40,545 nucleotides of DNA, taken from assembly GCA_964397015.1 (NCBI GenBank), contig CAYNHL010000020.1:1-40545 (forward strand). Direction: 5' to 3'. The position numbers and the translations under genes are program-made. Source of the stretch: MADRE2 sp964397015 (GTDB lineage Bacteria; Desulfobacterota; Desulfobacteria; Desulfobacterales; Desulfobacteraceae). The notes beneath the pieces were generated by a model. It was not told the origin of the DNA, made no database searches, and saw nothing but the letters and a program-made list of their open reading frames with translations. Positions 7,802-16,612 of this stretch are shown piece after piece (position 1 is the stretch's first letter; the number at the start of each line of letters is the position of its first letter).

Positions 7802-9322
7802 TTAAACCGTTACAGTTTCCTTAAATTCCTCGTCATAGGCATCAAGGCATTGTTTCAGCTTGGCTTCGATATCCGCCGTTATTTCCTGCTTTTCTTTCAA
7901 GCCGGTAAAAATCTCGGGAAACCGGTTTTCCACAAAGGGATACAATCCCTCTTCGTATCTTGCAACCTCTTCTTTGGGATATTTATCAAGATACCCTTTG
8001 GTTCCGGCGTAAAGAGCGGTGACCATCTTTTCCATTGTCAGAGGCTGAAACTGTGGTTGTTTGAGGAGCTCAACAAGTCTTTCACCACGGGTCAGCTGTT
8101 TCTGGGTAGCGGCATCGAGGTCGGAACCAAATGCGGCAAAGGCCTCGAGCTCCCGGTACTGGGCAAGATCAAGCCGCAGTGTCCCTGCAACCTGCTTCAT
8201 GGCCTTGACCTGGGCTGCGCCTCCAACACGTGATACTGACAAACCGACATCGATTGCCGGCCGTACACCGGCAAAGAACAAGGATTTATCAAGGTAAATC
8301 TGCCCATCGGTAATGGAAATTACGTTGGTCGGGATAAATGCGGACACATCGCCTTCCTGGGTTTCAATTATGGGAAGAGCGGTAAGTGATCCGGCTCCCT
8401 TTTCGTCATTGAGCTTGGCAGATCTTTCCAGCAGGCGGGAGTGATTGTAGAAAATATCACCCGGAAAAGCCTCACGTCCCGGAGGTCTTCTGAGCAGAAG
8501 GGAAACCTGGCGGTATGCGGCGGCCTGTTTTGAAAGGTCATCGTAAATGATCAGCGCATGCTCGCCCTTGTCCCTGAAGTACTCGCCCATGGCACATCCT
8601 GCAAAGGGTGCCAGGTACTGCATGGCAGCGGGTTCCGAGGCCGAAGCGATAACGACAGTTGTATATTCCATTGCCCCATGCTCTTCAAGAGCGGCTACAA
8701 CCTGGGCTACCGTGGATTTTTTCTGTCCGCAGGCCACGTAGATGCATTTCATGTCCGTCTCTTTTTGAGCGATGATGGCATCGATGGCAATGGCGGTTTT
8801 CCCGATCTGGCGGTCGCCGATGATCAATTCACGCTGTCCCCGGCCTACCGGAGTCATCCCATCAACCGCCTTGGCTCCTGTATAACAGGGTTCATGAACT
8901 GATTTCCTGGCAATAACACCCGGTGCCACAAGTTCCATGTTCATATAGGTGTCGGAATTGATGGGGCCTTTACCGTCCACCGGGTCTCCTGTCGTCGTTA
9001 CGACACGGCCGAGAAGGGCTTCCCCAACGGGAACGGATGCAATACGGTCTGTTCTTTTTACCGTGTCCCCTTCTTTAATCATTTTGTCATCACCCAGAAT
9101 GGCGACACCGACATTATCCTCTTCAAGGTTCAGGGCCAGACCCAGAATCGAGCCCGGGAATTCAACCAGCTCCATGGCCTTTACCTTTTCAAGGCCGTAA
9201 ACACGTGCAATACCGTCACCGGCGGAAAGGACCACGCCGGTTTCACTCAGGTCGACCTGTGCATCAAACCCCTTAATCTGGTCTTTTATAATTTGGCTTA
9301 TTTCTTCTGCTTTGATTTCCAT
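7802..9322 (-). CDS. atpA: F1 ATP synthase alpha subunit
   Basis: This is the non-catalytic nucleotide-binding subunit of the F1 head. The 506-aa length is normal. The N-terminal helix that binds delta, the beta-barrel and the nucleotide-binding domain are all present. The P-loop GDRQIGKT is at 169-176, VDGMTPVGRGQRELI precedes it, and the Arg-finger segment SVSRVGGAAQ follows. Its start codon overlaps the atpH stop by 1 nt, so translation is likely coupled. Confidence 0.98.
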   Translation of the reverse strand: MEIKAEEISQIIKDQIKGFDAQVDLSETGVVLSAGDGIARVYGLEKVKAMELVEFPGSILGLALNLEEDNVGVAILGDDKMIKEGDTVKRTDRIASVPVGEALLGRVVTTTGDPVDGKGPINSDTYMNMELVAPGVIARKSVHEPCYTGAKAVDGMTPVGRGQRELIIGDRQIGKTAIAIDAIIAQKETDMKCIYVACGQKKSTVAQVVAALEEHGAMEYTTVVIASASEPAAMQYLAPFAGCAMGEYFRDKGEHALIIYDDLSKQAAAYRQVSLLLRRPPGREAFPGDIFYNHSRLLERSAKLNDEKGAGSLTALPIIETQEGDVSAFIPTNVISITDGQIYLDKSLFFAGVRPAIDVGLSVSRVGGAAQVKAMKQVAGTLRLDLAQYRELEAFAAFGSDLDAATQKQLTRGERLVELLKQPQFQPLTMEKMVTALYAGTKGYLDKYPKEEVARYEEGLYPFVENRFPEIFTGLKEKQEITADIEAKLKQCLDAYDEEFKETVTV

Positions 9323-9873
9323 TAGACACGCTCACCCTTTTTTAATGTTTCTCCCATATTGATCAGTTGCGTCTGAACACTTCCATCAAGTACAAGATCC
9401 CCGATTTTTGTGACGACCCCGCCAATTAAACCGGTATCCTGTTCAACGTTCAAAACAATGCTTTTGCCGGTTTTCTTTGACAACGCCTCTTTGATTTTCT
9501 CTACCGCTTTTGAAGACAGTTTTGTTGCAGAAACGACACTTGCTTTAACAACACCATTCAACTCATCGACAAATTCATTATACAATGAGGAAATTTCCCT
9601 GATATACCCGATGCGCCCCTTTTCAAACAAAAGAACAAGAAAAGATTTTGTAATATCCGAGAAATCGGATTTTCCCAGTACCGATGACAAAACCTGTTTC
9701 CGGTCATTTTTGTTGAACAATGGATTTACAAGAGCCGTCTCGAGATTCGGGTGGGTATCGAAAAGCGAAACAACGCTTTCCAATTCAGCGCGATAGTGTT
9801 CGGCCTGATCATTTTCCTTACCGATTAGAATCAATGCTTTGGCATAACGCCTTGAAACCGCTAAATTTTTCAT
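9322..9873 (-). CDS. atpH: F1 ATP synthase delta subunit
   Basis: Delta joins the top of the F1 head to the peripheral b stalk. This 183-aa protein has the family's N-terminal helical bundle (SRRYAKALI at the start) and the C-terminal VEQDTGLIGGVVTKIGDLVLDGSV element just before the end. It overlaps atpA by 1 nt and atpF by 1 nt, so the three are tightly coupled. Family identity rests on these motifs plus operon position. Confidence 0.95.
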   Translation of the reverse strand: MKNLAVSRRYAKALILIGKENDQAEHYRAELESVVSLFDTHPNLETALVNPLFNKNDRKQVLSSVLGKSDFSDITKSFLVLLFEKGRIGYIREISSLYNEFVDELNGVVKASVVSATKLSSKAVEKIKEALSKKTGKSIVLNVEQDTGLIGGVVTKIGDLVLDGSVQTQLINMGETLKKGERV

Positions 9874-10457
9874 TATGCCACCACCTTTTTCAAATAATCG
9901 TCAACAAGTTTTTCCTGGTCACTGGATGAGATTGACTCTTTGATCAAGGTTTCGGCTTTTTCAACGGCCATCTGGGAAATCTGTATCTTCAACGTCGCCT
10001 TTGCTGTTTTGAATTCCTGTTCGATATTCCGTTTGGCCACTTCTTCAAGCTTGTCCGCCTGGGACTGGGCTTCGGCCAGAATCCTTTCCCTGGCCGCTTC
10101 TCCCTGCTTGATATAATCTTCTACAATCTTTTTGGATTCCTCATCCAGATTCTTGAACCTGGCCTGGTATTCGGCAAGCTTTTTCTCAGCCGCTGTTTTC
10201 TGTGCTTCCAGATCTGCCAGTTTTTCTTCAATTTCCTTTGTCCGGGATGAGAAAAAATTGGAAACCGGTTTTCTGGCTACAAAAAAAAGAGCTACTACAA
10301 GCAGGACAAAATTAATCGTTTTATATGTATCTGTTTTCAGCCAATGATTGCCACCGTCTCCGGCCGCCATGGCCAATGTGGCGAATCCGAGTACCAGAAC
10401 CATTGTAAAAAAGCCGACCAGGTGAATCCGCCGGGTATTCCATTGAATGTTTTTCAT
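9873..10457 (-). CDS. atpF: F0 ATP synthase b subunit
   Basis: This peripheral-stalk subunit is anchored in the membrane by its N-terminus. The 194-aa sequence has an unusual double hydrophobic start: one segment at about 12-32 that looks like a cleavable signal or extra helix, ending in AMAAGDGG, then the real b-type helix at about 47-62, followed by a long charged coiled coil. The extended N-terminus is seen in some Desulfobacterota b subunits; whether it is cleaved is unknown. It overlaps the upstream b' gene by 4 nt. Confidence 0.93.
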   Translation of the reverse strand: MKNIQWNTRRIHLVGFFTMVLVLGFATLAMAAGDGGNHWLKTDTYKTINFVLLVVALFFVARKPVSNFFSSRTKEIEEKLADLEAQKTAAEKKLAEYQARFKNLDEESKKIVEDYIKQGEAARERILAEAQSQADKLEEVAKRNIEQEFKTAKATLKIQISQMAVEKAETLIKESISSSDQEKLVDDYLKKVVA

Positions 10458-10882
10458 GAAAATGCCCTCCCGAGTATCTTTTCACCAATTGCCCTGGCAT
10501 ATTCATCAACTTCACTTTCAAGGGCCTGTCGGGCTTTTGCAGCTTCATCGGCGACCTGTGTTTTGATATCAGCCAGATTGGCCTTCGCCTTTTTGTTGAT
10601 TCGGTCGATAATTTCCTTTTCCTCCCTGGAAGCATCCTCGATCCGGGCTTCTTTCTTCTTAAGCCCTTCAGACCTGGCTTTTTTCAATCCGTCTTTATAG
10701 TTCTCTTCCTGTTTGACCAGGTCATCAGAGAGTTTCCCGACCTTGTCTGTCAAACCGGAAATTTTCTCCCTTCTTTTAATGAGAACACCACGGATTGGCT
10801 TGTACAAAACCAGATTCAGCACCCAGAGCAGAACAAGGAAATTGACCATCTGAATCACCAATGATCCATTAATGTCAATCAT
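10454..10882 (-). CDS. F0 ATP synthase b' subunit
   Basis: This second, diverged b-type peripheral stalk subunit pairs with b to form a heterodimer. It has 142 aa: a membrane helix at about 9-27, then the conserved LYKPIRGVLIKRREKI junction, then a continuous charged coiled coil to the end. It is the first gene of the F1 operon as seen here, with a 4-nt overlap into atpF. Genes for the a and c subunits (atpB, atpE) are not next to it. Confidence 0.9.
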   Translation of the reverse strand: MIDINGSLVIQMVNFLVLLWVLNLVLYKPIRGVLIKRREKISGLTDKVGKLSDDLVKQEENYKDGLKKARSEGLKKKEARIEDASREEKEIIDRINKKAKANLADIKTQVADEAAKARQALESEVDEYARAIGEKILGRAFS

Positions 10883-10984
10883 AAATTTCCCTCCGCCAGT
10901 TAATAATTATAAAGATAATAACTACTTATATATTTCTGCTGTTTTCAGTACAAAACAGCATAACATTAATTAGAAATCGAAACT

Positions 10985-11013
10985 TGAGTACCATTCAAAC
11001 AAGGCTTTGTCAA
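10985..11013 (-). promoter_or_regulatory. Possible sigma-70 promoter of the ATP synthase operon
   Basis: In the 235-nt space upstream of the b' gene, the minus strand has a perfect -35 hexamer TTGACA (11008-11013). Seventeen nt later comes TACTCA (10985-10990), a poor -10 box. The region from there to the start codon is AT-rich and would make a leader of about 100 nt. I see nothing else with a clear meaning in this intergenic space. Confidence 0.3.
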
Positions 11014-11117
11014 CATGGAAACACAAAATAATTGGTGAATCCTGCATGAAGAGAACGCCTGAATTCAAAGACAGATGCCGCAAAGAAGGCCCACCTGGAT
11101 AAACAGCTGTGATAAAG

Positions 11118-12221
11118 TCAGCCTGTCCTGAATTTACGCATGCTGATACTCAACAGGATACCGAGCCCGATCATGTTGGTGATAACCGAAGAACCGCCAT
11201 AGCTGATCAGCGGCAAAGGAACACCAACTACCGGCATAAGACCCATGACCATTCCGATGTTGATAAAAATCTGCCAGAAAATCATGGAAGTAATGCCGAA
11301 GGCGAGAATGGCCCCGAACATGTTCCGGCAGGAATAAGCGATGTTCAGCCCCCAGAACAGCAGGAAAAAATACAGCATGAGCAGCAGGCTGCATCCGGCA
11401 AACCCCCACTCTTCCGCCAGAACTGAAAGGATGAAGTCCGTGTGCTGTTCAGGCAAAAATGATAACGCGCTCTGAGTGCCTTTCAAAAAACCCTTGCCGT
11501 GAAACATGCCGGACCCGATGGCAATTTTTGACTGGATAATATGGTATCCCGCCCCCAGGGGATCACGGTCAGGATTTAAGAAAGTCATTATTCTCGATTT
11601 CTGGTAATCTTTCAAAAAGAACCATAACAGGGGAACGGCCGCAAGCCCGATCCCGGACAGGGTAAAGAACACCCGCCGCTCCAGCTTGACAAACAAGGTC
11701 ATGGAACCGGCAATGAGCAGAATAAGCAAACCGGTACCCAGATCGGGCTGCCTGACGATAAGGAAAACCGGGACAGCGCAAAGCAGTGCAGGTTTTACAA
11801 GTTTTGAAAACGGCAGCCCGCTTTCGGAAACCGATGGCGCGTATACAGCAGAAAGGCTTATGATCACGGCCACCTTCATCAGTTCCGACGGCTGCAGGGT
11901 CATCATGCCCAGCGACAGCCACCGCCTGGACCCGCCCACCTCCTTTCCAAAAAAAAGTACACCGACCAGCATCCCTACACAGATCACGTAAATGACAAGA
12001 TTAAGCTTGTCCAGGTCACTGTAATCTATCAGGATGCAGATCATCAAAATTCCCATGCCGATACAAAGCCAGATGATCTGTTTTTTGAAAAACAGGGATG
12101 CCATGCCGCCATTCTGGGCTGTCACGGCGCTGTAAAGCACCACCAGCCCTATCAGACTGATCATTATGATCAGCAGAAACAAGCCCCAGTCAAAATGTGC
12201 TATCAGCCGTCGATCAAACAT
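11118..12221 (-). CDS. rodA: Rod-shape peptidoglycan polymerase RodA
   Basis: RodA is a SEDS-family glycosyltransferase that polymerises lipid II during lateral wall growth, working with PBP2. The 367-aa protein has about ten membrane helices. SEDS landmarks are present: GGSRRWLSLG after the third or fourth helix, the LPEQHTDFILSVLAEEWGF loop, and LPLISYGGSS near the C-terminus. It follows mrdA (PBP2) by 3 nt, the usual pairing. Its place in the mre operon and the LPEQHTDFI wording favour RodA over FtsW. Confidence 0.96.
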   Translation of the reverse strand: MFDRRLIAHFDWGLFLLIIMISLIGLVVLYSAVTAQNGGMASLFFKKQIIWLCIGMGILMICILIDYSDLDKLNLVIYVICVGMLVGVLFFGKEVGGSRRWLSLGMMTLQPSELMKVAVIISLSAVYAPSVSESGLPFSKLVKPALLCAVPVFLIVRQPDLGTGLLILLIAGSMTLFVKLERRVFFTLSGIGLAAVPLLWFFLKDYQKSRIMTFLNPDRDPLGAGYHIIQSKIAIGSGMFHGKGFLKGTQSALSFLPEQHTDFILSVLAEEWGFAGCSLLLMLYFFLLFWGLNIAYSCRNMFGAILAFGITSMIFWQIFINIGMVMGLMPVVGVPLPLISYGGSSVITNMIGLGILLSISMRKFRTG

Positions 12222-12224
12222 CCC

Positions 12225-14072
12225 CTACTCCGATACTGTTGATATCATGCCCTTTGTTTCAAGGTATTTTTTTACCAGTTGCCTGGCCACCGGCGCAGCG
12301 GTCGTGGAACCATGTTCCCCGTGTTCGATGATGACCGATACTGCAATGACCGGGTTTTCAGCAGGAGCATAGCAGACAAACCAGGCATGATCTCTCAATG
12401 TATATCTTACCTTTTCCATATCAATCTTTTCACCCTGCTTAATACTGAAAACCTGTGCCGTGCCGGTTTTTCCGGCAATGGTGACGTCCGGGATGCTGAT
12501 CCGTCTCGCGGTTCCCCGTTCGCCCTGGACAACATCCACGAGTCCCTCCTGCAGAATAGACAGTGTCTTCTGGCTGGCCGGCAGCCCCCCGGTAATTTCG
12601 GGCTCGACATATTTGACACGGTTCCCGTCCGGGGTCCTTACCTCCTCGAGTATCCTGGGCCGGTAAAGGATGCCCCCGTTTCCAATTGCTGAAATCAAGA
12701 CAGCCATTTGAAGAGGTGTAACAAGATTATATCCCTGCCCTATGGCAATGGAAAGTGTTTCCCCGCCCTGCCAGGGTTCGTTATAACGGTTTTTTTTCCA
12801 TTCCGATGTCGGTATCAGCCCTTTTTGCTCATTGTCCAGCTGAATGCCAGTCAGCCTTCCAAGGCCGCATCCTCTCGCATATTGTGCCAGAACATCGACA
12901 CCGAGCCTGTCTCCTGTCTGGTAAAAAAACACATCACAGGATTCGGAAATGGCCTTGATCACACGTACATCACCATGGCCGTTTTTATTCCAGCACCTGT
13001 ATACACGGTTCCCATAAGAAAGCCTCCCGGCACAGTAAAAAGAGGTGCGTGAATCAATCACATTTTCCTCGAGGCCGGCCATGGCAGTGACAATCTTATA
13101 CGTTGAGGCGGGCGGATATAGTCCCTGGATTGCCTTGTTGGCCAGGGGTTTTCCCGGATCGGCCATCAAGGCCTGCCATTTTTTACTGGAGATACCGCCG
13201 ATAAAATCGTTCAGGTCAAAACCAGGAGAGCTTGCCATGGTCAGCACGTCTCCGTTGGAAGGATCCATTGCCACCACTGCACCACGATGACCTTCCAAAA
13301 GCGTCTCGGCCTCCTGTTGGAGCACGAGATCCAGTGTAAGGTGCAGATCGTTTCCAGACCTGGGATCGACGGTTTTGAGCACCTTGATCACCCTGCCGCT
13401 GGCATCGACCTCCACCTGTCGTCCGCCTCTTTTTCCCCGCAGGTAGGATTCAAAGCTCTTCTCAATTCCATAGCGCCCGATGGCATCACCGGACTTCACT
13501 CCTGGATAGCGGCCGCTTTTCAGCTCGTTCTCATTTATCTGGCCAAGGTACCCGAGAAGATGGGTGGCCATTTTCTTGTAAATATAGTGGCGCTGGGGTT
13601 CGATATCGATATGGATACCGGGAAGATCAAATTTATGCGCCTCCAGCACCGCCAGTTCCTCCCTGGAAATGTCATTTTTCAAGGGAAGCGGTTTATAAAA
13701 TGCCCCTTTGGGAAATGAAGCGATGATATCTTTCAGTTCTTCTTCAGACATGCCAATCAGGGAGGACAGCCTTGACAGGACTGTTTCAAGGGGTTTTGCA
13801 TCCTCAAGGACTATTTTGAGGTTGAACGCCGGCCTGTTGTCAACCAGCAGGTTTTTGTTACGGTCAAAAATCATCCCTCTGAAGGGTTTGATGCTTTTGA
13901 GCCTGATGCAGTTTGTTTCCGACAGCCGGCTGTATTCCTCTCCCTTGATAATCTGAAGATAAACCAGGCGCATGAACAGCAGCGCAAAAACGAGCATGAT
14001 ACAGAACCCTGCACCCATGAGACGTCTTTTCAACCACTCCTTGTCCGGATTTCTCATGCCTTGGGTCCTCAA
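12225..14072 (-). CDS. mrdA: Penicillin-binding protein 2 (peptidoglycan transpeptidase)
   Basis: This class B PBP cross-links peptidoglycan in the elongation complex, on the periplasmic side of the inner membrane. The 615-aa length is typical. A membrane anchor lies at about 20-42, and a pedestal/dimerisation domain with FRGMIFDRN follows. In the transpeptidase domain the active-site motif STYK is at 323-326 (catalytic S323), the second motif SCD at 378-380 (usually SxN), and KTG at 535-537. It overlaps mreD by 4 nt, so translation is likely coupled. The alternative ATG at codon 6 would trim only five residues. Confidence 0.96.
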   Translation of the reverse strand: MRTQGMRNPDKEWLKRRLMGAGFCIMLVFALLFMRLVYLQIIKGEEYSRLSETNCIRLKSIKPFRGMIFDRNKNLLVDNRPAFNLKIVLEDAKPLETVLSRLSSLIGMSEEELKDIIASFPKGAFYKPLPLKNDISREELAVLEAHKFDLPGIHIDIEPQRHYIYKKMATHLLGYLGQINENELKSGRYPGVKSGDAIGRYGIEKSFESYLRGKRGGRQVEVDASGRVIKVLKTVDPRSGNDLHLTLDLVLQQEAETLLEGHRGAVVAMDPSNGDVLTMASSPGFDLNDFIGGISSKKWQALMADPGKPLANKAIQGLYPPASTYKIVTAMAGLEENVIDSRTSFYCAGRLSYGNRVYRCWNKNGHGDVRVIKAISESCDVFFYQTGDRLGVDVLAQYARGCGLGRLTGIQLDNEQKGLIPTSEWKKNRYNEPWQGGETLSIAIGQGYNLVTPLQMAVLISAIGNGGILYRPRILEEVRTPDGNRVKYVEPEITGGLPASQKTLSILQEGLVDVVQGERGTARRISIPDVTIAGKTGTAQVFSIKQGEKIDMEKVRYTLRDHAWFVCYAPAENPVIAVSVIIEHGEHGSTTAAPVARQLVKKYLETKGMISTVSE

Positions 14073-14599
14073 TCATTTAACCGGGTTTGAATTTGTTTCT
14101 TAATTTGAAACACCATGTGCCGGCAGATTGTAAACACTGCGTTCATCACCCACAGTGAGACAGGGATCACCAGCATCCCGGCAAATAACTGCCGGGCCAG
14201 CAGAGAATAGTCAAGTTCGACCAGAGCCTGGAACCCTGATTGAACCACCAGGATAAAAACAAAAACAACATGTTCGATCAATATTGAGACAATACTGATG
14301 CCGGCGATGAACAGCACGCTTTTGGCAAATACAAGCCCCCTGAACATCTGGACTATACCCCACACCCATATATATGAAAACGTATAATAAAAAAAGGGCG
14401 CTCCGGAAAGGCTGTCCATTATGCACCCGATCAGGATGACGGCAAATACAAGGCTGTAATGCGAAAACTGGAGGCTCAGATAAATTATATTGATCAGCTG
14501 AAGATCGAAGCAACTGTCAAACCATTTATGCTCAGGCAGAACAACTGTTTGGAGAATAAGAAAAAAAAAGGTGGTAAAAACGTAAAATACCGGCTTCAT
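14069..14599 (-). CDS. mreD: Rod-shape determining protein MreD
   Basis: MreD is a small polytopic inner-membrane protein of the elongation complex, interacting with MreC. This 176-aa protein has five or six hydrophobic helices and little else, as usual for MreD, which is weakly conserved. The GCIMDSLSGAPF segment near residue 59 resembles the family G-x-x-x-D-x-x-x-G motif. It lies between mreC (18 nt upstream) and mrdA (4-nt overlap), so context makes the identification firm. Confidence 0.9.
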   Translation of the reverse strand: MKPVFYVFTTFFFLILQTVVLPEHKWFDSCFDLQLINIIYLSLQFSHYSLVFAVILIGCIMDSLSGAPFFYYTFSYIWVWGIVQMFRGLVFAKSVLFIAGISIVSILIEHVVFVFILVVQSGFQALVELDYSLLARQLFAGMLVIPVSLWVMNAVFTICRHMVFQIKKQIQTRLND

Positions 14600-14617
14600 T
14601 GGATTGAATTTCCCGGG

Positions 14618-15442
14618 TTATTCAACGTCATCGCTGGTATCGATGAAGACAAGGACTTCTTCAAGTTTGTCAAAATTAACGCTGGTCTGGATAATTATCT
14701 TTTGAAACAGTTGGGAATGCTTTTTTTCAACGCTCAGGACCGCACCTATCTTCAACCCCTTTGGAAAAACACGGTCCAGTCCGGATGACACTATGACCTG
14801 GCCCGCTTCTATATCTTCTTTTTTCAGTGCATATACGAAAAAACAATGATCAGAGCTGTCACCTTTAACAATACCCCTGACCCTTGTGGATTGAATCAGA
14901 CCATCGACCGCACTGTTACGGTCCGTTATAAGCAGCACCTTGGCATGATGGTCCGACACCTCGATAATCTGTCCGACAACACCTTCTGAAACCATTACCG
15001 GGTTGCCTTTTGACAGGCCGTGCTCCTCACCTTTGTCAATCATGATGGTCTTGAAAAAAGGAGAGGGGTCTCTTGCGACAACCTGTGCGGCAATATAGGA
15101 TTGCCGCACAGATCCTGTGAAGTTGACAAATTTTCTGAGCCGTTCGTTTTCAAGTACCAGCTCCTCGTACCGGTTCTGCATCTGGATTGATCCTGACAGG
15201 CGCCGGTGCAGTTCTTCGTTTTCTTCGACCGCAAGGACAGCCATAAAATAGGTCGACCAGACATCCTGGGTAAATTCGATGCCGGTATTGACCCGGGACT
15301 GAACCGGAGACACCAGGGAAATGATCAGTTGTTCCACCCTGCTGACCGGGAGTGACTGCCGGCTGCCCATGGTCATGACCGTAAAACTGATGGCCAGCAG
15401 AAAAATCCCCAGGATCAGGAGTATCATCTTCCTTGAAAACAT
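14618..15442 (-). CDS. mreC: Rod-shape determining protein MreC
   Basis: MreC is a periplasmic scaffold of the elongation machinery that activates PBP2. The 274-aa protein has an N-terminal membrane helix (about 6-24), a coiled coil (about 70-105) and a C-terminal double beta-barrel domain. It contains the family features VVARDPSPFFKTIMIDKG, VVGQIIEV, LLITDRNSAVDGLIQ and GLDRVFPKGLKIG. It starts 4 nt after mreB and is followed by mreD. Confidence 0.95.
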   Translation of the reverse strand: MFSRKMILLILGIFLLAISFTVMTMGSRQSLPVSRVEQLIISLVSPVQSRVNTGIEFTQDVWSTYFMAVLAVEENEELHRRLSGSIQMQNRYEELVLENERLRKFVNFTGSVRQSYIAAQVVARDPSPFFKTIMIDKGEEHGLSKGNPVMVSEGVVGQIIEVSDHHAKVLLITDRNSAVDGLIQSTRVRGIVKGDSSDHCFFVYALKKEDIEAGQVIVSSGLDRVFPKGLKIGAVLSVEKKHSQLFQKIIIQTSVNFDKLEEVLVFIDTSDDVE

Positions 15443-15446
15443 GGAA

Positions 15447-16493
15447 TCAGATGATCACCACTTCTTTTAAAATTTCGATACTGTCAAGAGATTTACCACA
15501 TCCCAATGCCACTGTGGACAGAGGATCATCGGTCACGACAATGGGCAGCCCGCTTTTTTCCTGGAGGAGCTTGTCAAGGTTTTTCAAAAGAGCGCCGCCG
15601 CCAGTCAGTACAATGCCGCTGTCGACAATATCGGCTGCCAGTTCGGGTGGAGTCTGTTCAAGGGCTATCCGCACCGTCTCGACAATTGCATCGATCTGTT
15701 CGGAAATGGCCACACGGATTTCTTCCGAATCAATGGCCAGGATCTTGGGAATACCGGAAACAAGATCCCTTCCCTTGACTTCTATGGTTTCAATGTTTTC
15801 CGGGTCAGGGTAAGCATTGCCAATGGTGGTTTTTATCATCTCTGAGGTGCGTTCACCGATAAGAAGGTTGTATTTTCGCTTGATATGCTGGCTGATGGCA
15901 GCATCCATCTTGTCTCCTGCTACCCGCAAAGACCTCGTGTAGACAATTCCGGCCAGGGAGATTACCGCCACTTCAGTAGTCCCGCCCCCTATATCAACCA
16001 CCATGTTGCATGTAGGCTCTGTGATCGGCAATCCTGCACCAATGGCAGCGGCCATGGGTTCTTCGATCAGAAAAACCTCCCTTGCACCTGCGGACTCTGC
16101 AGATTCACGCACCGCCCGTTTTTCAACCTGGGTGATCCCGGAAGGAACCGCAATGACAATCCTTGGCCTGACAAGGGTTTTCCGGTTATTATGAACTTTT
16201 CTGATAAAATGTTTGAGCATGGCTTCAGTAACTTCAAAATCCGCAATGACGCCATCCCGCATGGGTCTGATAGCCACGATATTACCAGGCGTTCTGCCGA
16301 GCATCCGCTTGGCCTCGGCTCCCACTGCCAGTACCCTGTTTTTAGCACGTTTGTCTGTACGGACTGCAACGACAGACGGTTCACTTAAGACAATTCCCTT
16401 TCCCCTTACATAAACCAGGGTGTTTGCGGTTCCCAGGTCAATGGCCAGATCATTGGAAAATGCGCCCAGCAACGAATCAATAATGAGGTTCAT
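15447..16493 (-). CDS. mreB: Rod-shape determining protein MreB (bacterial actin)
   Basis: MreB is an actin-like ATPase that forms filaments under the membrane and orients wall synthesis. The 348-aa length is standard. The phosphate-1 loop is IDLGTANTLVYV near residues 18-29, phosphate-2 is VVDIGGGTTEVAVISL, and the adenosine site is IVLTGGGALLKNLD. It is the first gene of the mreBCD-mrdA-rodA operon. A 119-nt space separates it from the upstream hydrolase gene; I see no convincing promoter consensus there. Confidence 0.98.
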   Translation of the reverse strand: MNLIIDSLLGAFSNDLAIDLGTANTLVYVRGKGIVLSEPSVVAVRTDKRAKNRVLAVGAEAKRMLGRTPGNIVAIRPMRDGVIADFEVTEAMLKHFIRKVHNNRKTLVRPRIVIAVPSGITQVEKRAVRESAESAGAREVFLIEEPMAAAIGAGLPITEPTCNMVVDIGGGTTEVAVISLAGIVYTRSLRVAGDKMDAAISQHIKRKYNLLIGERTSEMIKTTIGNAYPDPENIETIEVKGRDLVSGIPKILAIDSEEIRVAISEQIDAIVETVRIALEQTPPELAADIVDSGIVLTGGGALLKNLDKLLQEKSGLPIVVTDDPLSTVALGCGKSLDSIEILKEVVII

Positions 16494-16612
16494 AATATCC
16501 CTTCAAAAAATTTATCACCAAAAAGTCTGGTTAATAACGTCAATCCGGCATTTGCAATGTTAACCTTAACTGCTAACAAAATTACCCTGGTTTTACAAGT
16601 TAAAAGATGATC

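Noticed and set aside
10883..11117. Possible riboswitch or small RNA between atpF' and rodA
   Set aside because: Only AT-rich sequence and a weak promoter were visible; no stable conserved fold was seen by eye.
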